From Candidatus Roizmanbacteria bacterium CG_4_9_14_0_2_um_filter_39_13 (GTDB lineage: Bacteria > Patescibacteriota > Microgenomatia > UBA1406 > GWC2-37-13), in contig PFSC01000125.1 in the NCBI GenBank assembly GCA_002788865.1, forward strand, positions 1 through 12,493: a DNA stretch of 12,493 nt. The letters are read 5' to 3'. The notes beneath the pieces were generated by a model, which made no database searches, was not told the origin of the DNA, and worked only from the letters and a program-made list of their open reading frames with translations. Positions 1-6,512 of this stretch are shown piece by piece. The first letter of the stretch is position 1, and the number at the start of each line of letters is the position of its first letter. The translations under genes and the position numbers were made by a program.

Positions 1-1
1 T

Positions 2-52
2 GTTCAGAGTCAGGGAAAGAAGCCAGAAGATATGCAGTTACGACTGTTGTAG
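2..52 (+). CDS. Possible C-terminal tail of an unidentified gene (partial)
   Basis: One forward frame is open from the window edge to a TAG at 50-52 and gives a hydrophilic tail, VQSQGKKPEDMQLRLL. I prefer this frame because its stop lies 8 nt before a strong terminator hairpin. Another forward frame also ends nearby, with TGA at 57-59, but it reads as an unlikely Cys-rich peptide. A third stays open through the hairpin. The family cannot be recognised from 16 residues, and the call rests only on the stop-terminator spacing and composition. Confidence 0.35.
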   Translation, partial: VQSQGKKPEDMQLRLL

Positions 53-60
53 TCTTTGAT

Positions 61-92
61 ACCCTGTGCTCTTGGCACAGGGTTGTTCATTT
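61..92 (+). terminator. Rho-independent-type terminator for the gene to the left
   Basis: A perfect 9-bp stem, ACCCTGTGC (61-69) and GCACAGGGT (75-83), encloses the loop TCTTG and is followed by a moderately T-rich tail (TGTTCATTT). The stem is GC-rich in AT-rich surroundings. On the minus strand no U-run follows the hairpin, so it probably serves transcription from the left rather than the minus-strand gene pair that ends at 119. Confidence 0.75.
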
Positions 93-118
93 CACGCTGT
101 TTTGTTACTTGTTTAGTT

Positions 119-397
119 TTAGGCATATTTTGAGATAAAAGGTTCTATTAAATTAATGATATCATTTTTTTTCATAGAATTAACATCTAAATGTACTTTA
201 TCGTATAGCTTGCTAATTTCAAATAACATGGGTTGATGGGATGCTTTATTTATATACACAGTATAATCATCTTTTTTCTTAATTAGAAAGTGGTTAATAT
301 TCACGTTAAAAACCATATTATCATATATCTGAAATCGATCTGTATATTCATCATAAGATATAAACCAGTTTTGCATTATTTCTTTTGATATTTTCAT
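119..397 (-). CDS. Small partner protein of the candidate nuclease toxin (possible antitoxin/immunity protein)
   Basis: A 92-aa soluble protein with no signal peptide or membrane segment. Alternating short hydrophobic stretches (FQIYDNMVFNVNINHFLI, then DYTVYINK) suggest a beta-rich first half, and a charged segment near 75-90 (KKNDIINLIEPFISKYA) looks helical. The ATG at 397 overlaps the stop of the upstream gene in an ATGA, so translation is likely coupled and stoichiometry linked. I do not recognise the family. The layout of a short co-translated acidic/lysine-mixed protein behind a possible RNase suggests an antitoxin or immunity protein, with a weak resemblance to DUF2283-type small antitoxin-like proteins. 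This is inference from gene order and length. No downstream terminator is visible on this strand. Confidence 0.6.
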   Translation of the reverse strand: MKISKEIMQNWFISYDEYTDRFQIYDNMVFNVNINHFLIKKKDDYTVYINKASHQPMLFEISKLYDKVHLDVNSMKKNDIINLIEPFISKYA

Positions 398-804
398 GTT
401 GATTTTGCCCCCGTTCTGTATGTTCTAGTATAATTGATACCATCAACTCCATAAAATACGACCACTAGAGTTTCTTCATTTTGACCTAATTGACCGGGTA
501 TGTCTAGTGAAATTACATATCCCTCTTTTTTATAAATATAATGCTTTCCTTTTTTTGAGTTTTTAACTGCAGTTGGGTTACTTGATGTGGATTCTATAAC
601 GCAATCTGGATTAGCTACAATCGAACCGAGGTTGTAAAAATAGGTTGGCATTTGTTCAACGGGATGAGAGCTTTCGTGTTTTAGCTTGTTCTTAGGTTGA
701 ATTGTTATTTTCTTCCCATTAAAATCTATTGCCTCATATGGTTTTATTGGCATATTCCACGTATCATTATACGTTTTAATTGTTGCAGTAACATTTTTTT
801 TCAT
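394..804 (-). CDS. Candidate BECR-fold (barnase/EndoU/colicin/RelE-like) RNase toxin
   Basis: A 136-aa soluble protein with no secretion signal. Residues about 40-70 read LKHESSHPVEQMP, a helical stretch, then ANPDCVIES, which resembles the His-rich helix and 'NPD' turn of the phage-associated BECR (PBECR) nucleases. Residues 86-102 (KHYIYKKEGYVISLDI) and 112-132 (TLVVVFYGVDG, then YTRTYRTG) would be the core beta strands ending in a T-x-Y motif as in those families. H43, H47, K92/K93 and T126/Y129 are candidate active-site residues. It is the first gene of a two-gene cassette and overlaps its small partner by 4 nt. An extended -10 (TGC-TATAAT) sits 9 nt before the ATG, and no Shine-Dalgarno is present. 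The fold call comes from motif spacing recalled from the family, not an alignment, so it could instead be an unrelated hypothetical protein. Confidence 0.6.
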   Translation of the reverse strand: MKKNVTATIKTYNDTWNMPIKPYEAIDFNGKKITIQPKNKLKHESSHPVEQMPTYFYNLGSIVANPDCVIESTSSNPTAVKNSKKGKHYIYKKEGYVISLDIPGQLGQNEETLVVVFYGVDGINYTRTYRTGAKST

Positions 805-813
805 TATATTTTT

Positions 814-822
814 ATTATAGCA
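814..822 (-). promoter_or_regulatory. Extended -10 promoter giving a (near-)leaderless mRNA for the toxin-like gene
   Basis: The minus strand reads TGC-TATAAT, a consensus extended -10, with TATAAT at 819-814. The ATG begins at 804, leaving 9 nt between them, so initiation about 7 nt downstream of the -10 would fall on or within a few bases of the start codon. The -35 region is weak (TAAAAT or TTTAAA, depending on spacing), as expected for an extended -10 promoter. The intervening bases contain no purine-rich ribosome binding site. Confidence 0.65.
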
Positions 823-904
823 TGAATTTTTTACGAATTTTAAAGATGGAATTTATTGTTATTGAAGTCAAAAATGGAGTTTGTTATGAAGAATAAAAAT
901 ATCT

Positions 905-1867
905 TCACCTCAAATACTTCACAATATTTTGTTGGTGATCTTCGAACGTTTTTCCAAAATGAACATGCCCTTCTTTATCTGCAAGATAATACTTGTAGGG
1001 GGTGTTCTCAGTTGCTTCTGCAACTGCACGAATTGAAGCAATGCCTGGATTGCTTATAGGAGTAGGAGGAAGACCAATATTTTTATAGTTATTATATGGA
1101 GAATCAACCTCCAGATCATCGTAGGTGATATTGCTTTTCCACCAACGATTTTCATCTTTTTGATACCCTAGAGCATATTGAATAGTGACATCAACTTCGA
1201 GTGGATAATTTTCTCTGAATCTTCGGAGTAACACGTTTGCGACTCCACTGCGATCTGAGTCAAACAAAGTTTCCTTTTCCACGATCGAAGCGAGAATGAG
1301 AACTTCTTGTTCCGAAAGGTCGTTATTTTTTGCCGCTTGAGCAATATCACTTGTGTACTTAGATTCATAATTTGCTTGCATAATATCAATGATTTCCTGT
1401 GTAGTTGCAGATCTTGGTATGAGGTATGTGTCTGGGAAAAGATACCCTTCTTTTGCAAGCATGTTAAACTCTGTTTCAGATACATCAAATGATTTTGACA
1501 TGATTTCGGCAATCTCTTCCTTCCTCAATCCCTCAGGAACGGTGACCCAGAGGTCTATTGAACCATGTGTCAGACCATCTGCTATTTCATATGCATTCAT
1601 TGAAGGTGAAAGTCGAAAGTCTCCAGCCTGAATTTTTCGTTCAATGCCAAGCTGTTTGACCACGAGATAGAATGCAACTCGATTCCGGATGAGATCGGCT
1701 TTTGAAAGATTATTGATGATAGAATCCAAATTTTCTCCAGGATCAACCACATAGACAATTGACTCTTCAGACGATTTGTTGACAGGAAGAGTCCCTTCGC
1801 GAAATAAGAGCAATCCGACAAGTCCGACACAAAGAAAAAGTATGACGAGAATCATTAATTTTTTCAT
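905..1867 (-). CDS. mltG: Endolytic transglycosylase MltG (YceG-like)
   Basis: MltG cleaves within nascent peptidoglycan glycan strands at the outer face of the membrane and so limits their length. The protein has a short cytoplasmic N-terminus, one hydrophobic anchor (MILVILFLCVGLVGLLLF, about residues 5-22) and the YceG domain to the end. Visible family motifs are VPEG, GYLFPDTYLIPR, ILASIVEKE (with the catalytic Glu), DVTIQYALG, SPYNNYKNIGLPPTPISNPG and a C-terminal segment (HVHFGKTFEDH). At 320 aa its length is normal. I start at the ATG at 1867, four bases... after the upstream stop TAA (1872-1874), because the anchor follows at once. A TTG at 1879 in the same frame adds four residues and would overlap the AMP phosphorylase gene. 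Neither start has a convincing Shine-Dalgarno. It is the last gene of the murJ-AMP phosphorylase-mltG run. Confidence 0.93.
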   Translation of the reverse strand: MKKLMILVILFLCVGLVGLLLFREGTLPVNKSSEESIVYVVDPGENLDSIINNLSKADLIRNRVAFYLVVKQLGIERKIQAGDFRLSPSMNAYEIADGLTHGSIDLWVTVPEGLRKEEIAEIMSKSFDVSETEFNMLAKEGYLFPDTYLIPRSATTQEIIDIMQANYESKYTSDIAQAAKNNDLSEQEVLILASIVEKETLFDSDRSGVANVLLRRFRENYPLEVDVTIQYALGYQKDENRWWKSNITYDDLEVDSPYNNYKNIGLPPTPISNPGIASIRAVAEATENTPYKYYLADKEGHVHFGKTFEDHQQNIVKYLR

Positions 1868-1871
1868 ATGA

Positions 1872-3128
1872 TTATTCAATAATAAAAATGGGAAATGTTT
1901 TCAGGGTGCCAATCGCTTCCGACAAGCGCTGGGCGCTTGACGAGTACAAAATCATTAGTGGTCGTTTTGTCGTTACACAATCATTTTTCTTCACCGCAAG
2001 TTCCATTCCTGCTTTTTGGTCATGTGGCGCTCCAAGAATTTTTGCAACAGCATTTAAATGGTAGTTGTTTATACCAGTTATTGTACCAGATTTGTCTGAG
2101 AAAACTTTTTGGGTGTGAGAAGCTTTTTCGATGGTTTTCCATGAAATATTCGGATTTCCATACTGGGCTTTGATGATTTTCCGAAAAGTTTCAAGTGCTT
2201 TTCCACTTCCAAGTAAAAGCTGAGCTTCTTTGATTCCATCCTTTTTCACTCTTTGCGTTTTATAACACATATTAAGAAGTATTCCTGCAAGTCGAATTGA
2301 ACGTTTTTCGAGCTCCTTCGGGCGGGAATCATCCTGTTCGAGCACCTTCATAACATCAATCGCCTCAAGGACAGGACCAATCCCATTGCCTGCCGGTTCG
2401 TGAGTATAATTGACGTCAACCACTACTTTAATTCCAAATTTCTCTGCAAGTTTTTCAAATTTCTGCTTTACGATGAGGGCGTCTTTTTTGGATTTTATTT
2501 TCATGGACATTCCGATGGGAAGATCAATGACCAGATGATTTGTTGAGGCTGCAACTTTTTTCGCCATGATCGATACGATAAATTTATCATATGATTCAAA
2601 TGACAATGGCTCTTCGATGCGTATGATCACATCATCGGCCGGAGCAATGCCGAGATGTCCTCCCCAAATGATACAACCACCGACATCCCGAACGATTTTA
2701 TTTACTTGTTCAGGAGTGAAGTTTACTTTTGCCAATACTTCCATGACATCTGCAGTACCCGCAGGAGAGGTGATCGCTCGTGAAGAAGTCTTTGGTACAG
2801 TAAATCCTGCGGCAACAACGATTGGGACGATGATCATAGTAGTTCTCGTTCCAGCTACTCCTCCGATCGAGTGTTTGTCAGCAACAATCCCAGGAAAGTC
2901 GAGTTTTTCTCCTGTCTCTACCATTGCTCGCGTGAGGTGGTACAGTTCGTCAGGACTAAAGCCTTCGCTAAATCCTGCCGCAGCAAAGTACGTTGTCAAA
3001 ATATCGCCTAGCCTCTCGGATGCGATCTGATCCATGACTGCATAGATCTCGCGATACGTGAGCGTATGACCCTTCAATTTTTTTTGGATTGCCTCGAGTG
3101 CAATCAAATGTTGTTCAGATTGTTTCAT
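1872..3128 (-). CDS. AMP phosphorylase / archaeal-type thymidine phosphorylase family, N-terminally short
   Basis: This family phosphorolyses AMP (or other nucleoside monophosphates) to the base and ribose-1,5-bisphosphate, the entry to the AMP-RuBisCO salvage route in archaea and many CPR bacteria. KHSIGGVAGTRTT (85-97), KTSSRAITSPAGTADVMEVL (113-132) and GGCIIWGGHLGIAPADD (140-156) match the AMP phosphorylase branch; true thymidine phosphorylases read KHSTGGVGD and lack the SRAITSPAGTAD string. It has 418 aa where archaeal members have about 500. The missing part is the roughly 80-residue N-terminal domain, and murJ ends 15 bp upstream, so no longer start is possible. The neighbours are cell-wall genes. 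R15P isomerase and RuBisCO are not in the window, so use in that pathway is inferred. The assignment to AMP rather than another nucleotide is also inferred. Confidence 0.9.
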   Translation of the reverse strand: MKQSEQHLIALEAIQKKLKGHTLTYREIYAVMDQIASERLGDILTTYFAAAGFSEGFSPDELYHLTRAMVETGEKLDFPGIVADKHSIGGVAGTRTTMIIVPIVVAAGFTVPKTSSRAITSPAGTADVMEVLAKVNFTPEQVNKIVRDVGGCIIWGGHLGIAPADDVIIRIEEPLSFESYDKFIVSIMAKKVAASTNHLVIDLPIGMSMKIKSKKDALIVKQKFEKLAEKFGIKVVVDVNYTHEPAGNGIGPVLEAIDVMKVLEQDDSRPKELEKRSIRLAGILLNMCYKTQRVKKDGIKEAQLLLGSGKALETFRKIIKAQYGNPNISWKTIEKASHTQKVFSDKSGTITGINNYHLNAVAKILGAPHDQKAGMELAVKKNDCVTTKRPLMILYSSSAQRLSEAIGTLKTFPIFIIE

Positions 3129-3143
3129 ATTTCAATTTTTACA

Positions 3144-4784
3144 TTACTCATTGCCATACTCCACGCCTTTGTAAACCTCGAAAATTTTCTTTTTGTACTC
3201 ATTCATTTTCATAAACATCCGTGTCAAAATATACATTTCTTGAATACCAAACAGCCAACTAAGAAATAAATACATGATTGAAAAAAATGCAAATCCTATG
3301 ACAAGGAGCGTGAAAACATTGACAGTGCGCGAAGTATCAAGTATCAAACCATCAAGAAGTCGCATGAGGAAATAGGTAAGAATCGTTGTGTTCAAGACGG
3401 CAATGCCAATTTTGATAGAACCTTTGGTGAGTGCAAGAATATTGAGTCCATCCACTTTTTTGTTCAGAAGAAATATAAGTACCACAGAACGAATACTCAT
3501 CGTGATTGAAAAAGAAAGTGCCAAACTCCAAACAGGCATCTTCAAAACCAACGTGAAGATGATGCTTAAAGTTGCACTTAGAGCGATTGAGACAGCACTG
3601 ACATAAAAGGGAGTCCTTGTATCAAAGGTAGAATAAAAACAGCGAGTCAAGAAATAGTAGATGGAATGAAGTGGGAGAGATAGAGCAAAGTATGAAAGTG
3701 TCAACGCGGTCATCACAGTAGCGTTCCAGTCGAATTTATCGGCACCAAAAAAAAGTCGAACCAAAGGAGTGCGCGTGATGATCATAAATCCCGCAGTTGG
3801 AATAGTAAAGTAAAAAATATTGAGTATGGAGGATATGATGACGTCTCTGTATTCTCGATATCTTTTTTCTTGATACATTTCCGATAAATATGGCAATGAA
3901 GCCTGCCCAAATGACATACCGATAACTGAAACAGGGAGGAGTTGGAGTCGTTGTGCAAGGTAAAAAACCGTATACGACCCAGGACCTAGGAGAGTCGCAA
4001 GTGATAGATCAACAGTTGCATCAATTTGAGCCACAATAATAGTCAAAATTCTTGGAAGTGCAGTTCGGAAAAATCGTATGGACTCTTTGAAATGGTCGAG
4101 CACGAGCTTAAATTGAAATCCTGCGATATAAAATACGGGGAGTTGAATCATAAAGAATACAAAAGCACCAACAACAACGCCGACGACTGGAGCCATAAGA
4201 TGAAAGGATTCAGAAAACAGAGCAATGCATACGATTATCGCGACATTGTACAAAATCGGTGCAAGTGCGGGAATTAAAAATGATTTTTTTGCTTGACTTA
4301 TTGCGGTCAAGAAATTCCCCAGAACAAGAAACGGAAGTTGCCCAAGAAGGAGTATACGCGAATATAAAATTAGGAGTTTTATTTGAGTTGCATCAAATCC
4401 AGGTGCTATGAGCGGGATGAGGACAGGCATGAAGATAGTGAGAATTACTATAAAGAAAAATAGTCCTATAGTCACTGTATTGATAATTGAAGAAATAATG
4501 TTATTTTGTTCTTTTTTCCGTTTTTGGTATTCGATAAAAAACGGTATGAATGTGGTACTGAGAGCTCCATTTATCAATATCTCGAATACGAGATCAGGAA
4601 TCCGAAACGCTGCATAAAAAATATCAAGTTCATGAGGGTTAAAATAGCCGCCAAGAATACGATATCTCAGAAATCCCGCAATTCGAGAAAGGAGCATCAT
4701 TCCTGCTAGCATCAACGTTGACGAAAGAATACTCGTTTGTTGTTTGAAAATGAATCCAGTGGTTCGAGAAAGTAATTTATTCAT
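3144..4784 (-). CDS. murJ: Lipid II flippase MurJ (MviN family)
   Basis: An integral membrane protein that moves lipid II from the inner to the outer leaflet for peptidoglycan synthesis. With this start it has 546 aa and about 13-14 hydrophobic segments. Recognisable pieces are SRIAGFLRYRILGGYF, the following AFRIPD and FEILINGALSTTFIPFF, and AQRLQLLPVSVIGMSFGQ in the middle, all typical of MurJ. I chose the ATG at 4784 because AGGA lies at 4793-4790, a good distance upstream, and because MNKLLSRTTGFIF is the usual family beginning. A longer in-frame reading starts at an ATG at 4838, but that codon lies inside a consensus -10 hexamer (4842-4837) and adds 18 polar residues. It is the first gene of a minus-strand operon, with AMP phosphorylase 15 bp downstream, and is divergent from mraZ. 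Confidence 0.95.
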   Translation of the reverse strand: MNKLLSRTTGFIFKQQTSILSSTLMLAGMMLLSRIAGFLRYRILGGYFNPHELDIFYAAFRIPDLVFEILINGALSTTFIPFFIEYQKRKKEQNNIISSIINTVTIGLFFFIVILTIFMPVLIPLIAPGFDATQIKLLILYSRILLLGQLPFLVLGNFLTAISQAKKSFLIPALAPILYNVAIIVCIALFSESFHLMAPVVGVVVGAFVFFMIQLPVFYIAGFQFKLVLDHFKESIRFFRTALPRILTIIVAQIDATVDLSLATLLGPGSYTVFYLAQRLQLLPVSVIGMSFGQASLPYLSEMYQEKRYREYRDVIISSILNIFYFTIPTAGFMIITRTPLVRLFFGADKFDWNATVMTALTLSYFALSLPLHSIYYFLTRCFYSTFDTRTPFYVSAVSIALSATLSIIFTLVLKMPVWSLALSFSITMSIRSVVLIFLLNKKVDGLNILALTKGSIKIGIAVLNTTILTYFLMRLLDGLILDTSRTVNVFTLLVIGFAFFSIMYLFLSWLFGIQEMYILTRMFMKMNEYKKKIFEVYKGVEYGNE

Positions 4785-4789
4785 AATTT

Positions 4790-4793
4790 TCCT
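4790..4793 (-). promoter_or_regulatory. Shine-Dalgarno that fixes the murJ start
   Basis: On the minus strand AGGA is followed by AAATT and then the ATG at 4784. It is one of only two clear Shine-Dalgarno sequences in the window; the other precedes the restriction enzyme gene. It supports the shorter murJ reading. Confidence 0.7.
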
Positions 4794-4836
4794 ATTTATT
4801 CTATTGTTGCAATCTATTTGGTGAACAGTAATCCTC

Positions 4837-4865
4837 ATTATAGAGTATTGTCTTGTGTAAAACAG
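4837..4865 (-). promoter_or_regulatory. murJ operon promoter
   Basis: A consensus TATAAT lies at 4842-4837 on the minus strand. The -35 is weak: TGTTTT or CTGTTT at 16-17 bp spacing. Predicted initiation near 4830 would leave a leader of about 46 nt carrying the AGGA before the ATG at 4784. It lies back to back with the mraZ promoter, whose elements begin at 4890. Confidence 0.6.
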
Positions 4866-4889
4866 CTGTATTTTTCTGAATAATTTTCC

Positions 4890-4918
4890 TTGACTTCTTA
4901 ATTATAATGGCGCATAAT
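4890..4918 (+). promoter_or_regulatory. mraZ (division cluster) promoter
   Basis: TTGACT at 4890-4895 and CATAAT at 4913-4918 are separated by exactly 17 bp. Initiation about 7 nt downstream would fall at 4924-4926, against the ATG at 4927, so the mRNA would be leaderless. An alternative -10, TATAAT at 4903-4908, has no good -35 at the right distance (only AT-rich sequence near 4880-4885). Both candidates overlap the ATGG repeat array, so a bound repressor would block RNA polymerase. Confidence 0.65.
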
Positions 4919-4940
4919 GGCAGAATATGGTGTTTTATGG
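4901..4940 (+). promoter_or_regulatory. Four 10-bp-spaced ATGG boxes: probable MraZ operator
   Basis: ATGG occurs at 4907, 4917, 4927 and 4937, exactly 10 bp apart, with AT-rich spacers; the second and first copies share ATAATGGC and the last two share ATGGTG. E. coli MraZ binds direct TGGG-type repeats with the same 10-bp period upstream of its own gene, and the MraZ ring can contact several repeats in a row. The array covers the -10 region and the mraZ start codon, the right place for autorepression. The family mechanism is established; binding here is inferred. Confidence 0.7.
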
Positions 4941-5325
4941 TGAGTTTGCAGTTTCAATCACAGAAGGAGGAAGAATTGCTTTGCCAAAAAAAATTCGAGA
5001 ACTTCTGACAAACAATATGTTTGTTGTCACAAAAGGATTTGGGACATGTTTGGCAGGATATGACAAGAGCGATTGGGAACAGCGTGCAAATTCGCTCCTT
5101 GATGTATCGCTCTTGGATAAAGAAAATATTGGAAAAAGGCGGTCACTCTTCTCATCGACGGTATATATAGAGCTTGATGAACAAGGACGAGCGGTCTTAC
5201 CCAAAGGACTTTTACAATTTGCAGATCTCGAAAATAAAGCCATTATCGTGGGTGTTGGAGACCATTTTGAATTATGGAACTCAAAAAAATGGAATGAATA
5301 TATAAGTGCAAATGAAACTTTATGA
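4927..5325 (+). CDS. mraZ: MraZ transcriptional regulator of the division/cell-wall cluster
   Basis: MraZ is a ring-forming DNA-binding protein with two SpoVT/AbrB-like halves; it represses the dcw cluster, including its own gene. The first half carries GRIALPKKIRELL (about 16-28) and the second ELDEQGRAVLPKGLLQFA (about 78-95). At 132 aa it is slightly shorter than the usual 140-150. The conserved DxxxR of each half is intact in the second (DEQGR), but the first reads TEGGR, with Thr in place of Asp. The ATG at 4927 is the only reasonable in-frame start and gives the typical beginning MVFYGEFAVSI; it is itself part of the repeat operator. The stop overlaps the rsmH start (ATGA, 5322-5325), so the two are translationally coupled. 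Confidence 0.95.
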   Translation: MVFYGEFAVSITEGGRIALPKKIRELLTNNMFVVTKGFGTCLAGYDKSDWEQRANSLLDVSLLDKENIGKRRSLFSSTVYIELDEQGRAVLPKGLLQFADLENKAIIVGVGDHFELWNSKKWNEYISANETL

Positions 5326-6158
5326 AGAAACAGCACACGCCAGTATTTTTTGAAGAAGCAGTCGAGGCGCTCGACATTCAAATCGGAGAAAAATACATAG
5401 ATGCCACATACGGCGAAGGTGGACATTCTCGCAAAATAATTGCATCAGGAGGAGTTCTTCTTGCAATTGATGTCGACAGTGCCCAAGTGAAGAAAAGTGA
5501 TGACAATATCCATGTCGTACATGGAAACTTTTCTGATATTGAATCTATTGCACAAAATCAAGATTTTACTCCTGTTTCCGGGGTACTTTTTGATTTTGGT
5601 CTATCGATGGCTCAGATACGAGAAGGTGGTAAGGGTCTTTCATTTGAAAAGCCTTTAGAAACACTCGACATGAGGCTGGGCGATGGGATTTCTGTTGCGG
5701 AGTATCTAGAAGCGGTAGACCATCAATCTCTAACACATGCACTCATGAAATATTCAGAGGATATCAATTCACCACAGATTGCAAACAAAATAATTCAAAG
5801 CAGATCAAGTAAAAAAGTTCAAACAGTTCAGGATCTCAAAGAAATTATAGATTCAGTAGTCCATGCGGATATGACAACTCAGAAAAAAAGTTATGCACGA
5901 ATATTTCAGGCACTCAGAATCATCGTAAACGATGAACTGGAACACATTAAGAAAGCGTTGCAAGGAGCCGTAAATATAGTGAGGCCAGGAGGCATCATTG
6001 TAGTCATCACTTTTCATTCACTCGAGGATCGGATTGTGAAATCATTTGCCCGAAACAATAAAAATGCTGTTACAGAGAAAGTCGTCGATGTAGGGAAAAT
6101 GCGAACATTAGCATCTTTTGAACGTTCTGCAACATTACGAGTACTAAAAAAAATATGA
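5322..6158 (+). CDS. rsmH: 16S rRNA (cytosine1402-N4)-methyltransferase RsmH (MraW)
   Basis: RsmH transfers a methyl group from SAM to N4 of C1402 in the decoding centre of 16S rRNA. The 278-aa protein has HTPVFFEEAVEAL at the N-terminus, the SAM-binding loop IDATYGEGGHSRKI (about 26-39), the acidic LAIDVD (about 47-52), FDFGLSMAQI (about 90-99), LDMRLG, FQALRIIVNDEL and ITFHSLEDRIVKSF, all in family order. The usual DLGVSS motif is altered to DFGLSM, but the rest is intact. It overlaps mraZ by 4 nt and the ftsL-like gene by 4 nt (ATGA at 6155-6158), with no Shine-Dalgarno, which fits coupled translation. Confidence 0.96.
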   Translation: MKKQHTPVFFEEAVEALDIQIGEKYIDATYGEGGHSRKIIASGGVLLAIDVDSAQVKKSDDNIHVVHGNFSDIESIAQNQDFTPVSGVLFDFGLSMAQIREGGKGLSFEKPLETLDMRLGDGISVAEYLEAVDHQSLTHALMKYSEDINSPQIANKIIQSRSSKKVQTVQDLKEIIDSVVHADMTTQKKSYARIFQALRIIVNDELEHIKKALQGAVNIVRPGGIIVVITFHSLEDRIVKSFARNNKNAVTEKVVDVGKMRTLASFERSATLRVLKKI

Positions 6159-6427
6159 AATTTTCAGTCAGCACTATCATTGTTGGGGTGATCATCGTAC
6201 TCATCGGAGTAAATGTCTTCATTTTCATACGAGGACTCCAGTTGGGAAATGAAATAAGTTTTTATGAGACAGAGCTTGCTACATTTAAGGAGCAAAATAG
6301 CGAATTGGAGCACAAAATTTACAAACTTGAGTCGCACGTATGGACTGCTTCACTTGCTGCGGAGCTAGAGTACGGAAAATACAACGATCCTATGTATATC
6401 GAACAACCGCGATTTGCACTCAAGTAA
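6155..6427 (+). CDS. ftsL: FtsL-like bitopic division protein
   Basis: A 90-aa protein with a very short cytoplasmic start, one transmembrane helix (about 4-26, STIIVGVIIVLIGVNVFIFI) and a coiled-coil-like segment (about 32-63, rich in Glu, Lys and Leu) outside the membrane. FtsL acts as a scaffold with FtsB/FtsQ and activates the septal synthase FtsWI. FtsL proteins diverge too much for sequence recognition, so the call rests on topology, length and position between rsmH and ftsI, the classical ftsL slot. It is coupled to rsmH by a 4-nt overlap. The C-terminal tail (YIEQPRFALK) has no recognised motif. Confidence 0.8.
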   Translation: MKFSVSTIIVGVIIVLIGVNVFIFIRGLQLGNEISFYETELATFKEQNSELEHKIYKLESHVWTASLAAELEYGKYNDPMYIEQPRFALK

Positions 6428-6482
6428 GTAGTCGACTCCTTTTGTACGATTGTCAAACTGGATCGTATTGATCAAAAGAATT

Positions 6483-6503
6483 CCTCGAAGTTCTACTTCG
6501 GGG
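6483..6503 (+). repeat. Hairpin repeat, copy 1 (REP-like)
   Basis: CCTCGAAGT, loop TCT, ACTTCGGGG form a 9-bp stem with a single G-T mismatch that would be G·U in RNA. It is followed by CTGATCCC. Copy 2 at 6629-6649 has the same layout. No transposase is in the window. Confidence 0.75.
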
Positions 6504-6512
6504 CTGATCCCA

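Noticed and set aside
103..118. A 12-base match (GTTACTTGTTTA) between the left edge and the recombinase junction near 8382, as possible attachment sites
   Set aside because: Matches of this length are expected by chance several times in a window of this size, and nothing else supports a pairing.
856..1059. Forward open frame of 67 codons near the mltG 3' end
   Set aside because: It is mostly antisense to the conserved MltG C-terminus and has no motif or ribosome binding site.
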